A DNA stretch of 27,375 nucleotides, taken from the NCBI GenBank assembly GCA_003516285.1, contig DPCK01000157.1:1983-29357 (forward strand), written 5' to 3'. The notes beneath the pieces were generated by a model, which searched no databases, was not told the origin of the DNA, and worked only from the letters and a program-made list of their open reading frames with translations. The translations under genes and the position numbers were made by a program. Of this stretch, positions 8,758 through 15,852 are shown piece after piece. Each line of letters opens with the position of its first letter. Position 1 is the first letter of the stretch. This stretch comes from Lutibacter sp. Lineage in GTDB: Bacteria; Bacteroidota; Bacteroidia; Flavobacteriales; Flavobacteriaceae.

Positions 8758-8765
8758 CAAAAGTA
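8758..8765 (-). promoter_or_regulatory. -7 box of the HAD phosphatase gene
   Basis: On the minus strand TACTTTTG matches TAnnTTTG. It lies 21 nt before ATG 8736 and decides against the longer start at 8760. Confidence 0.5.
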
Positions 8766-8932
8766 AGCAATATATAAAAATATTTTAGGTGCTTGGAATT
8801 AAAAAGAAAATAGATGAATATTTTAATGACTTATCCACAAAAAACCAAGGAAAATTATCTTACGGTCGTGTGGTCTTGCGGTCAAACATAGTCCAAACTT
8901 TCAACTTTCAACTTTCGTCTTTGGACTTCATT

Positions 8933-10168
8933 TCAATACCACCTTTTTTTGTTTTTTTTGGAAGCATCCGACTTTCGTCCTTTTTTGGGTTTAACACCCA
9001 GTTTTCGGTAAATTTCAGGTTTTGCGTTTGGATCTATGGGATATGGATGGTCTTCCATCACAGGAATTATGGTGTTAATCAGTTTTTGAATTCCTTGAAT
9101 GTATATTTTTTCATCGGCAGCACAAAATGAATAGGAGGCTCCGGTATTTCCTGCCCTGCCGGTTCTGCCAATGCGGTGAACATAAGATTCTGGTATGTTT
9201 GGAATGTCAAAATTAATAACGGCGTCCAAATTGTCGATGTCAAGTCCGCGGGAAGCCACATCGGTTGCGATTAATATGGAAACCGCTTTGTTTTTGAATC
9301 TGTTTAAGGCTTCTTCTCTGGCGTCTTGTGTTTTATCGCCGTGGATACTGGCAACGCTAAAATCGTTTTTACGCAACATTTTCTCTAATTTATCCACACC
9401 AAATTTGGTCCGTCTAAAAATAAGGATGTCTCCTTTTATGGTATTCCTTAATAAATGGAGGCACAACTCCATTTTTTTTGTTTTAGGAACATAATACAAT
9501 ACCTGATTTATGCCTTGTGCGGCAGCATATTGTGGTGTTACGTCTATTTTTTCGGGATTTTTTAAAATGGTTTTGGCCAATTCAACCACTTTGTGTGGCA
9601 TTGTGGCAGAAAACAACACTATTTGTTTGCTTTTCGGACATAAACGTTCAATTTTTTTAACATCGTCTATAAAACCCATATCCAACATTAAATCAGCTTC
9701 ATCCAAAACCAATGTTTCAATAAAAGACAAGTTAAGAAGCTCTTGTTTGTGTAGATCCAATAATCTGCCTGGCGTGGCGATTAAAATATCAACACCATTT
9801 TTAAGCAACGCAACTTGTTGATCAATAGACGTTCCTCCAAAAACAACAGCGGATTTTAAATTGGTGTATTTGCCGTATCCTTTAAAACTTTCTTCAATTT
9901 GAATGGCCAATTCACGGGTTGGACTTACCACCAACGCCCGTATTTTTTTTCCTTTTTTTGAAGGATCTTGTTTGTCGAATAACAATTGTAAAATAGGCAA
10001 AGCAAAAGCAGCTGTTTTTCCGGTTCCGGTTTGAGCAGATGCAATCACATCTTTTTTTGCCAACATCAGCGGAATGGTTTGCACCTGAACAGGCGTTGGA
10101 AATTCATAGCCATTTTCTGAAATTGCTCTTAAAATATGTTTGTTTAACTGTAAGTCTTTAAATTGCAT
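8933..10168 (-). CDS. DEAD-box RNA helicase (RhlE-like)
   Basis: This ATP-dependent RNA helicase probably acts in ribosome assembly, RNA decay or cold adaptation. The 411-residue protein carries all motifs in order: Q motif (GYEFPTPVQ), I AQTGTGKT (45-52), Ia PTRELA, GG, Ib TPGR, II DEAD (156-159), III SAT (187-189), IV LIFRRTK, V ATDVASRGLD and VI HRIGRTGR. A basic tail (KKGRKSDASKKNKKRWY) follows the second RecA domain, as in RhlE-type proteins that use it to bind RNA. The start is supported by a TATATTTG box 17 nt upstream. It is transcribed alone. Assignment among RhlE, DeaD and SrmB types rests on length and tail only. Confidence 0.93.
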   Translation of the reverse strand: MQFKDLQLNKHILRAISENGYEFPTPVQVQTIPLMLAKKDVIASAQTGTGKTAAFALPILQLLFDKQDPSKKGKKIRALVVSPTRELAIQIEESFKGYGKYTNLKSAVVFGGTSIDQQVALLKNGVDILIATPGRLLDLHKQELLNLSFIETLVLDEADLMLDMGFIDDVKKIERLCPKSKQIVLFSATMPHKVVELAKTILKNPEKIDVTPQYAAAQGINQVLYYVPKTKKMELCLHLLRNTIKGDILIFRRTKFGVDKLEKMLRKNDFSVASIHGDKTQDAREEALNRFKNKAVSILIATDVASRGLDIDNLDAVINFDIPNIPESYVHRIGRTGRAGNTGASYSFCAADEKIYIQGIQKLINTIIPVMEDHPYPIDPNAKPEIYRKLGVKPKKGRKSDASKKNKKRWY

Positions 10169-10184
10169 AGGATTTGTTTGAGTG

Positions 10185-10192
10185 CAAATATA
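10185..10192 (-). promoter_or_regulatory. -7 box of the DEAD-box helicase gene
   Basis: TATATTTG on the minus strand is an exact TAnnTTTG match, 17 nt before the ATG. No -33 TTG is seen at 17-19 nt. Confidence 0.5.
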
Positions 10193-10230
10193 CGCAAAAG
10201 CCCTCTTGACATCGAAGGGGAATAATAAAA

Positions 10231-10258
10231 AGTTAAATAGTAGAAGTTAAATATTAGA
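10231..10258. repeat. Short tandem repeat, two 14-nt units
   Basis: AGTTAAATAGTAGA is followed directly by AGTTAAATATTAGA, 13 of 14 bases identical. It lies upstream of the helicase promoter and has no evident function. Confidence 0.5.
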
Positions 10259-10283
10259 AGTGGTTTTTATAATTGGATTCGAT

Positions 10284-10354
10284 GGTGCGAGCGTGCCGCT
10301 CGTACCGATTATAATATCCGCAACCACGCAGTCCTGAGCGAGACGCTCGCCTGC
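10284..10354. repeat. Pair of REP-like GC-rich hairpins
   Basis: Hairpin 1 is GGTGCGAGCG-TGC-CGCTCGTACC (10284-10306), ten pairs with one G-T. Hairpin 2 (10328-10354) has the outer arms GCAG/CTGC and the inner arms GAGCG/CGCTC around AGA. Both share the GAGCG/CGCTC core. The pair lies between doxX and the helicase gene and resembles repetitive extragenic palindromes. Confidence 0.55.
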
Positions 10355-10369
10355 TTTTTAATTATTAGA

Positions 10370-10410
10370 CAAAAAAATCAAAAAGGCACAATCTTTAGAC
10401 TATGCCTTTT
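10370..10410 (-). terminator. doxX terminator
   Basis: On the minus strand AAAAGGCA (10403-10410) pairs with TGCCTTTT (10381-10388), with an inner stem AGTCT/AGATT. A T-rich tract (10370-10380) follows. It lies 21 nt past the doxX stop codon. Confidence 0.7.
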
Positions 10411-10431
10411 AATAATTTTTTATTTTAATGC

Positions 10432-10803
10432 CTAGAACAATGTTTTAAATTTCCCCCAATGGGCATAAATTAAAATGACGGTTGAAACCGATACCACCGC
10501 GCCAAGTGCAATACCAGCCGGATCAAGCGCCAGATGAAATAAAATAATGTTTACCGACATAATTGAGGCGAAAATCAAGGCAAGTCCCACCCATTTATTT
10601 AAGAGAAGCAATACGCCTGCGCTAATTTCTGTTACGGCAATAAGCGGAAACATATAGCCAGTTTCATTCAATGCGCCCATAAAATCGGCGGGTGGACCTT
10701 CCATTGGAGGCATCGGCAAAAAATGGAAGAACTTGTTGCTTCCCATCACCAATAAAATAAGCCCCAAAAGCAATCGGAGCGCTAAGGTTATTTTTGTGTT
10801 CAT
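10432..10803 (-). CDS. DoxX family membrane protein
   Basis: This small inner-membrane protein of 123 residues has four hydrophobic helices. It matches the DoxX family in length and layout: an N-terminal helix RLLLGLILLVMGSNKFFHF, then TEISAGVLLLL and a C-terminal helix pair. DoxX-like proteins are linked to thiosulfate:quinone oxidoreduction or to thiol-stress complexes in some bacteria, but most have no assigned role. The gene is divergent from a thioredoxin gene, with a perfect palindrome between them, so a shared redox-related control is possible. That link is inference. Confidence 0.8.
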   Translation of the reverse strand: MNTKITLALRLLLGLILLVMGSNKFFHFLPMPPMEGPPADFMGALNETGYMFPLIAVTEISAGVLLLLNKWVGLALIFASIMSVNIILFHLALDPAGIALGAVVSVSTVILIYAHWGKFKTLF

Positions 10804-10866
10804 AATAAATAAGATTTGGTTAGAAAATTGTTGTTTAAACGGTTAAAGTACAAAATATTTTTGATT

Positions 10867-10880
10867 GTAACTTAAGTTAC
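10867..10880. promoter_or_regulatory. Candidate operator: perfect palindrome between doxX and trxA
   Basis: GTAACTTAAGTTAC is a perfect 14-bp palindrome of the form GTA-N8-TAC. That layout is used by several Crp/Fnr-family regulators (for example NtcA). It sits upstream of both divergent genes. A TCACTTTG box for trxA is at 10903-10910 and a weak TACTTTAA box for doxX at 10844-10851. The regulator is not in the window. Confidence 0.5.
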
Positions 10881-10969
10881 CTCAAAACCAACCTTTTTTG
10901 TGTCACTTTGCACGCAATAAAAAACGGCATAAAAATTGTTGTTTTTACAAGTATTAAAAAATAAAAAAA

Positions 10970-11329
10970 ATGACAGAATTATTGACAAAAGAAACTTTTT
11001 TAGAAAAGGTTTTTAATTTCGAAAAAAATAAAGATTGGAAGTTTGAAGGCGAAGTGCCTTGTATTATCGACTTTTATGCAGATTGGTGCGGACCGTGTAA
11101 AATGGTGGCGCCAGTTTTAGAAGAATTAAGCAATGAATATGAAGGAAAATTAAACATTTATAAAGTAGATACCGAAGTTGAGCAGGAATTGGCCGCGGCA
11201 TTTGGCATCAGAAGTATTCCTTCAATGTTGTTTGTTCCTAAAGATGCAGAACCACAAATGGCGCAGGGAGCAATGCCAAAACACGATTTGGAGAAAATTA
11301 TTGCCGATGTTTTAAAGGTTTCAAAATAA
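10970..11329 (+). CDS. trxA: Thioredoxin
   Basis: This is a cytosolic disulfide reductase of 119 residues with the active site WCGPC (C40, C43), the FYADWCGPCK context and the cis-proline segment RSIPSML. It has a slightly extended N-terminal segment with a charged insertion (about residues 17-29), which is common in thioredoxins of this phylum. There is no signal peptide, so it acts in the cytoplasm. It is a single gene followed by a strong terminator and divergent from doxX. The ATG follows an A-rich leader. Confidence 0.92.
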   Translation: MTELLTKETFLEKVFNFEKNKDWKFEGEVPCIIDFYADWCGPCKMVAPVLEELSNEYEGKLNIYKVDTEVEQELAAAFGIRSIPSMLFVPKDAEPQMAQGAMPKHDLEKIIADVLKVSK

Positions 11330-11352
11330 ATCCCAACAAGCCCCAAAAAAGG

Positions 11353-11378
11353 AAAGCCGCAAATTTTGCGGCTTTTTT
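11353..11378 (+). terminator. trxA terminator
   Basis: AAAGCCGCA (11353-11361) pairs with TGCGGCTTT (11367-11375) around a 5-nt loop and runs into a T tract. This is a canonical intrinsic terminator 23 nt past the stop codon. Confidence 0.85.
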
Positions 11379-11404
11379 GATTTTATTAAGGTTGCTCTGG
11401 ACGC

Positions 11405-11420
11405 ACAAGTTGCGACTTGT
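11405..11420. repeat. REP-like hairpin ACAAGT-TGCG-ACTTGT
   Basis: A perfect 6-bp inverted repeat with a 4-nt loop, located between the trxA terminator and repeat copy C. It probably belongs to the same dispersed palindrome population. Confidence 0.4.
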
Positions 11421-11453
11421 ATGGACTTGAAAGAAATAATCGTATATCAAGTT

Positions 11454-11550
11454 GCGTTAGCGATGGCAGTGAAAAGCCCGCAGGCACACTTTTGGGCGGG
11501 ACGAGGACTTGCAACGAACAGCGCGATCCGCAATCGGGCGCGGAATGCCC
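11454..11550 (+). repeat. Intergenic palindromic repeat, copy C (divergent GCGTTAGGGAT family)
   Basis: It starts with GCGTTAGCGAT (one change from the core), then GCAGTGAAAAGCCCGC and a GC-rich stretch with several short inverted repeats, ending GGAATGCCC. It keeps the order of parts of copies A and B but has a longer variable middle. It lies just past the 3' end of the gtrA-like gene. A 99-codon plus-strand frame across it has no protein-like features. Confidence 0.5.
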
Positions 11551-11558
11551 AACGTATT

Positions 11559-12023
11559 TTAATGCACCAACAGGGTATCAGCACTTTTAAACACCCAAAA
11601 TTTTTGTCCCATAAAACTTACCGATGCGCTGAGGCCAGAGGCGCCCACAAAGGCAATGACATATTTGAACGGCAAATCGACAAAATTTCTATATTGGTGC
11701 AATATGTACAGCAAAGCTGAATTGGAGCCCACATTTATAAGCAATGCAATGCCATATAAAACCACAAATTTAACAAGACGTTTTTGGGAGCGATCCTTTT
11801 TTTTCCAGGTCCAAAATTTATTGAAAAAATAAGTCACGGTCATTCCGCACATAAATGAGATGCTTTTGGCCAATGCTTCGTTGCCAATGGTTTGGGACAT
11901 TTTTTCGGGAAAGATATTAAGCAAGATAAAATAACTCAAAAAATCGACCGAAACGGCTAATAGACCAATAAGCGTGAATTTAACCAGTTGTTTTTTTAAA
12001 GGTGATATTTCTTTTAGTTTCAT
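11559..12023 (-). CDS. GtrA-like family membrane protein
   Basis: This 154-residue protein has four hydrophobic helices and matches the GtrA (PF04138) family. It shows the pattern LVKFTLIGLLAVSVDFLSYFILL at the start, the central TYFFNKFWTWK segment and the closing GQKFWVF segment. GtrA-like proteins move undecaprenyl-linked sugars for O-antigen or cell-wall glycan modification, or partner with a glycosyltransferase. No glycosyltransferase is adjacent, so the substrate is open. It lies downstream of the antiporter gene on the same strand but has its own -7 box, so it is probably a separate unit. Confidence 0.85.
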   Translation of the reverse strand: MKLKEISPLKKQLVKFTLIGLLAVSVDFLSYFILLNIFPEKMSQTIGNEALAKSISFMCGMTVTYFFNKFWTWKKKDRSQKRLVKFVVLYGIALLINVGSNSALLYILHQYRNFVDLPFKYVIAFVGASGLSASVSFMGQKFWVFKSADTLLVH

Positions 12024-12108
12024 TATTTGTCCTTATTTTTCTGGTATTGGTGTTGTAATTTAACTATTTTAATGGGTGAGATTGCCTTTTGATGCGGTAA
12101 AATGTTTG

Positions 12109-12116
12109 CAAATATA
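12109..12116 (-). promoter_or_regulatory. -7 box upstream of the gtrA-like gene
   Basis: TATATTTG on the minus strand is an exact TAnnTTTG match in the gap after the antiporter gene. It is 85 nt before the GtrA ATG and would give a long leader. Confidence 0.4.
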
Positions 12117-12138
12117 TTTAATCGATTTGTTTTATGAA

Positions 12139-14298
12139 TTATTCCAGGTCGTCTTTTTTAAAGATGTTACCAATGCCGCGGCCAATTTTTTGTGCAGCTT
12201 CAATTCCTTTGCGCAACGGCTCGGGCGTAATATTGTCTTCATACCTTTCTGTGCTGAAATGTTGGTTGAATTGTTGCGGATAAATGACTATTCGGCTGTA
12301 TTTTTCAAAATGATTTTCGAGTTTTGAGGGCAAATTTTCAAGCACATTCATATGGGAAGCCGTTCCTTTTCGCGCACAAACCAGTGTTATTAAATCATCT
12401 GCTTTTACAACTTTGGCGATGATAAAAAAATCATCCCAATCTTCAAAGTAAAAATGTGAAATTGAAGTTGTTAACTTGTTTCTATTTATCAGTTTATCCA
12501 CATAAATTTGGGTGGTGTCGTTACAGCATAATAAAATGGGAATACTTAATTCTTGTGCCAATTTCACCATTTTTGTAAACCATTGATTAAATCCGTTTTC
12601 GTGTTCAGCCAAAGGCGGAATTATGATTACAATTCTTTTGTGCAGCACCAATGGTTTTTCAAAATGGCAAATAAAAGTGGTTTTATCGGTATTGTCTAAA
12701 ATACTGTCCACTTTTTCGCCAATCAATTTGTCTATCAAACCTGCACGGTGCGGCCATCCCAAAACAATGATATCGGCCATAATTTCTCTTGAAATACGCG
12801 CTATGCCGCTTGCCCGGTTATGGTCTATGGTGGTAATAATATTCACTTTAATTTCTGATGCTGAAGCTTGTTTCACAAAGTCCTCGAGTTTGGTTCGGGC
12901 TTTCAGAATGTTTATTTCCGCTTCGTCATTATTGGAAACTACGGAAAGAATAGAAACTGGATTTGCAGATTTTTTATCCTTGATAAAAATAGAAAACTCC
13001 AACAGTTTTTCAATGCGCTCTATATTGGCGATTGGAATTAGAATATGTTCATTGGAAAATTCGTTTGATTTTTTGAGCGCAGAAGGATTGTCATCCATTT
13101 CAATGACAATTTTTTTGGCGGCCTTTTCTGTAGCAAAAGATGCCACAATACAAGTAACCAAAATAAGTATAATGGTTCCGTTCAAAATATTTTCATCTAA
13201 AATTTTGGCTTTGTAACCTACCAATATGATGGCAAGCGTGGCGGCTGCGTGGGAACTGCTAAGTCCAAATATGAGCTGACGTTCTGCTGTGGAATACCTG
13301 AAAACAAGTTGTGTAAAAAGTGCGGCAAACCATTTTCCGAATAATGCGACAACGGTAAGTGTTGCAGCCACAATAATGGCTGCAGGACCTTTTGTGAGAA
13401 CACTTATGTCGACAATCATTCCAACAGATATCAGAAAAAATGGGATGAATAATGAATTTCCTATAAACTCTATCCTGTTCATCAATGCGGAAGAATGCGG
13501 AATTAGTTTGTTGAGCGCCAAACCGGCAACGAAAGCGCCAATAATTGGTTCAACACCTGCAACTTCGGCTAAAAATGCCGCAAAGAAAACAACGGCCAGC
13601 ACAAAAATATAGTGCGAATGTTTTTCGCTTTCCAGTTTGCTGAAAAACCATTCTGCTATTTTTGGAATTATATAAAACATAATGGCAGAAAAAATTGCCA
13701 GGGAGATTCCCAACTTAATCCAAAAGTCCTGATTCAAATTTCCTTCGCTATTGCCAATGATCACGGCCAATATAATAAGTACGGCGGTATCTGTAAGTAT
13801 GGTTCCCCCAACGGTAATGGCCACAGCCTGGTTTTTAGAAATTCCCAGTTTGCTTACAATGGGGTAAGCCACAAGCGTATGCGTTGCAAACATACTGGCG
13901 GTAAGCAAACTGGCATTAAAGTCGTATTCCAAAAAATAATAACAAACAGGAAAACCAATGGTTAATGGAATTATGAAGGTAAAAAAACCAAATAAAAGAC
14001 TTTTGTTTCTGTTTGCCTTAAATTGGTTCATATCCAAATCAAGTCCTGCAATAAACATAATATACAGCAAACCGATGGTTGAAAAGAGGTCGACTGCCGA
14101 ATTTTTTTCCAGAATATTCAAGCCATAAGGACCAATAATAACACCGGAAATAATTAAGCCAATAATTCCTGGAATATTTAATTTCCGGAGAAGAATTGGC
14201 GAGAGCAGGATAATAAGAAGAATCAACGAAAAAATTAACACCGGATTTCCCAGCGGCAATTGAAATTCGTGTATAAAATGGTCGAAAAAATCAGTCAT
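12139..14298 (-). CDS. CPA2-type cation:proton antiporter with C-terminal Usp-like domains
   Basis: This is a 719-residue inner-membrane antiporter of the monovalent cation:proton antiporter-2 superfamily (Na+ or K+/H+ exchange, ion and pH homeostasis). Residues 15-395 hold about twelve helices with family signatures PGIIGLIISGVIIGPYGL, FIAGLDLDM and GAFVAGLALN. The ion-site pair is T169-D170 in GGTILTDTAV, where electrogenic relatives have DD and others ND. The remaining 320 residues are soluble, with two regions (about 417-550 and 555-670) that read like universal-stress-protein folds instead of the more usual TrkA-N domain. A regulatory nucleotide-binding role is plausible but inferred. 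A TATATTTA box lies at 14344-14351. Confidence 0.9.
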   Translation of the reverse strand: MTDFFDHFIHEFQLPLGNPVLIFSLILLIILLSPILLRKLNIPGIIGLIISGVIIGPYGLNILEKNSAVDLFSTIGLLYIMFIAGLDLDMNQFKANRNKSLLFGFFTFIIPLTIGFPVCYYFLEYDFNASLLTASMFATHTLVAYPIVSKLGISKNQAVAITVGGTILTDTAVLIILAVIIGNSEGNLNQDFWIKLGISLAIFSAIMFYIIPKIAEWFFSKLESEKHSHYIFVLAVVFFAAFLAEVAGVEPIIGAFVAGLALNKLIPHSSALMNRIEFIGNSLFIPFFLISVGMIVDISVLTKGPAAIIVAATLTVVALFGKWFAALFTQLVFRYSTAERQLIFGLSSSHAAATLAIILVGYKAKILDENILNGTIILILVTCIVASFATEKAAKKIVIEMDDNPSALKKSNEFSNEHILIPIANIERIEKLLEFSIFIKDKKSANPVSILSVVSNNDEAEINILKARTKLEDFVKQASASEIKVNIITTIDHNRASGIARISREIMADIIVLGWPHRAGLIDKLIGEKVDSILDNTDKTTFICHFEKPLVLHKRIVIIIPPLAEHENGFNQWFTKMVKLAQELSIPILLCCNDTTQIYVDKLINRNKLTTSISHFYFEDWDDFFIIAKVVKADDLITLVCARKGTASHMNVLENLPSKLENHFEKYSRIVIYPQQFNQHFSTERYEDNITPEPLRKGIEAAQKIGRGIGNIFKKDDLE

Positions 14299-14343
14299 TG
14301 TGTTGCTGGTCTTTTTTTATCTTAGATTGCCCTTAATTCGGAG

Positions 14344-14351
14344 TAAATATA
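14344..14351 (-). promoter_or_regulatory. Possible -7 box of the antiporter gene
   Basis: TATATTTA on the minus strand differs from TAnnTTTG at the last base. It is 46 nt before the ATG at 14298. Confidence 0.35.
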
Positions 14352-14409
14352 AGTGATTTATGGATAATATAAATATATTTGAAAAAAGGCCCCGCTTTTT
14401 TACATTTTT

Positions 14410-14937
14410 TTAGGGATTTCCAAGTTCAATCTTCATCATAATATCGGTTTGGGGATCGTTACCCAACATAAAAATATGTTTGCTGAAGGCTTTAAACCCA
14501 TTTTTTTCATAAAATTTTATGGCGCTTTTATTTTCTTCCCAAACGCCCAGCCAAACATAATTGACCGCTGCTTTTTTTGCGAGTTCTAGCGTTTTTTCAA
14601 ACAGCATTTGTCCAATTTTTTTGCCCTGAAATTCATTTAGCACATAAATGCGTTCCAATTCGAGTGCTTGCGGATCTTTTAATTCAGTTTGGGCATCACC
14701 AAGATTTATTTTCAGATAGCCAACAGTTTGATTGTTTAGGTTTGCCAAATAAAATTGGGAGTTTGGATTGTTTACTTCACTTGCAATTTTTTCAAAAGTA
14801 TATGCTTCTTCGGCATATTTAAGCATATTTTCTTCGGAATTGTTTTCGGTAAATTTCTCGAAAAAAGTTTGCCTGCCAATATTTAAAAGGAGCTCGGTAT
14901 CTTTATGAGTTGCTTTTATTATTTCAAGGTTTTCCAT
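14410..14937 (-). CDS. GNAT family N-acetyltransferase (PaiA/spermidine-acetyltransferase-like)
   Basis: This is a 175-residue cytoplasmic acetyl-CoA-dependent N-acetyltransferase. Motif A is ERIYVLNEFQGKKIGQML (about 95-112), with the QGKKIG pyrophosphate loop. Motif B includes WLGVWEENKSAIKFYEKNGF, and the closing part is typical. The N-terminal half (RQTFFEKFTENNSEENM...Y) looks like the PaiA group, which acetylates polyamines such as spermidine. The acceptor remains a guess. It lies 64 nt downstream of the NlpE-like gene, with a terminator between, so it is probably transcribed on its own. Confidence 0.88.
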   Translation of the reverse strand: MENLEIIKATHKDTELLLNIGRQTFFEKFTENNSEENMLKYAEEAYTFEKIASEVNNPNSQFYLANLNNQTVGYLKINLGDAQTELKDPQALELERIYVLNEFQGKKIGQMLFEKTLELAKKAAVNYVWLGVWEENKSAIKFYEKNGFKAFSKHIFMLGNDPQTDIMMKIELGNP

Positions 14938-14970
14938 TTGCCGGGAGAGTTATAATTTATTGTTTTTTCA

Positions 14971-15006
14971 GAAAAAAAATAATCAAAAAAGATGTTTTTG
15001 ATTATT
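14971..15006 (-). terminator. Terminator overlapping the stop of the NlpE/META lipoprotein gene
   Basis: A perfect 12-bp AT-rich stem (AATAATCAAAAA at 14978-14989, TTTTTGATTATT at 14995-15006) with a 5-nt loop is followed on the minus strand by a T run (14972-14979). The arm at 14995-15006 includes the stop codon. Confidence 0.7.
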
Positions 15007-15805
15007 TGCCATAAACCAATTGAAACTTCGCCAAGGAAATCATAGATGCATTATGAAGCGTCACCGTATCTTTTTCTACGGAATAGTTCTCTGTATTTTC
15101 TAAAACTTGCAGTAACGCCTGTTCCGTTTCCATATATTCACAAAACATTTTTGTTGATCCTATTTTAGAAAATTTTATGTTGTTTCCTTCTGTAAGTTCG
15201 TAAAAGCCTTGGATATCATTGCAGCCACCATTTCCAAAAACGCGGCTATTTTCATTTTTCAACATCAAGTGCGGCGCGGTGTTTTGGTTTTTATCCAAAA
15301 TTATTTTCTTGCCGTTTAAGGCAATAAGTTTCCAATATTTTTCAGAAATGGCATTGTCGAAGTACACTTTCTTTAATTGTTGCATTCCTTTTAAATCGCC
15401 TTCAATCCTGTTTCCGTCTGCATCTAATTTAAAAAGTATGTTTTCACCAACCAAAAACTGGTTGGTTGCTGTTTTTGAATTTGTATTTACCAAGGTTATT
15501 TTGGCACCTGCATCATCCCATTTAAAGGAACCGGTTTCCTTAAATGTTTCTTCATTTTTCCCCAAATATGTTGAAGACATTTCATAGGTTAAATTTGCAT
15601 TTATCTTAATTTCAGTTTCAATACCGTCACAGTCAGCGCAAGGCAAAACGCCTTTGTAAACACCTGGCCAATCTAAGGAGGTTAAACTGTTGTCGGGCAT
15701 TGCATTTTTTTCATTCTCTAAAGTTTGGGTGGATTTTCTGTTTGGATTGCAAGCAATTAGGATGGTGAAAAGAACTAAGGTTATGAATAGGAATTGTTTT
15801 TTCAT
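15002..15805 (-). CDS. NlpE-like and META (HslJ) domain lipoprotein
   Basis: This is a 267-residue envelope lipoprotein with lipobox LIAC (Cys19) after a short hydrophobic signal. The first domain carries YKGVLPCADCDGIET (about 50-64), the CxxC-bearing signature of copper-resistance/NlpE N-terminal domains. In E. coli NlpE signals surface attachment and lipoprotein stress to Cpx. The second domain (about 155-260) is META/HslJ-like: WKLIALNGKKI, FGNGGCNDIQGFYEL, IKFSKIGSTKMFC and a final LHNA. This pairing of NlpE and META domains is known in other Gram-negatives. Role is probably envelope or metal stress, not proven. It lies 47 nt downstream of the AI-2E permease gene, so the two may be co-transcribed. 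Confidence 0.87.
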   Translation of the reverse strand: MKKQFLFITLVLFTILIACNPNRKSTQTLENEKNAMPDNSLTSLDWPGVYKGVLPCADCDGIETEIKINANLTYEMSSTYLGKNEETFKETGSFKWDDAGAKITLVNTNSKTATNQFLVGENILFKLDADGNRIEGDLKGMQQLKKVYFDNAISEKYWKLIALNGKKIILDKNQNTAPHLMLKNENSRVFGNGGCNDIQGFYELTEGNNIKFSKIGSTKMFCEYMETEQALLQVLENTENYSVEKDTVTLHNASMISLAKFQLVYGK

Positions 15806-15852
15806 TCTAGGTATTTTAAAATTTTTTAAATTCTTGTAATTTTATTATTCCG

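Noticed and set aside
11421..11720. 99-codon plus-strand open frame across repeat copy C
   Set aside because: It spans a repeat and the antisense of the GtrA-like 3' end, with no protein-like pattern.
12623..13216. 197-codon plus-strand open frame
   Set aside because: It is antisense to the antiporter coding sequence, whose frame has clear family motifs throughout. The plus-strand product has no recognisable domain.
14380..14400. AAAAAAG/CTTTTTT hairpin as a GNAT terminator
   Set aside because: The stem is almost all A-T with a short GC loop; it may act as a weak terminator, but I could not support it.
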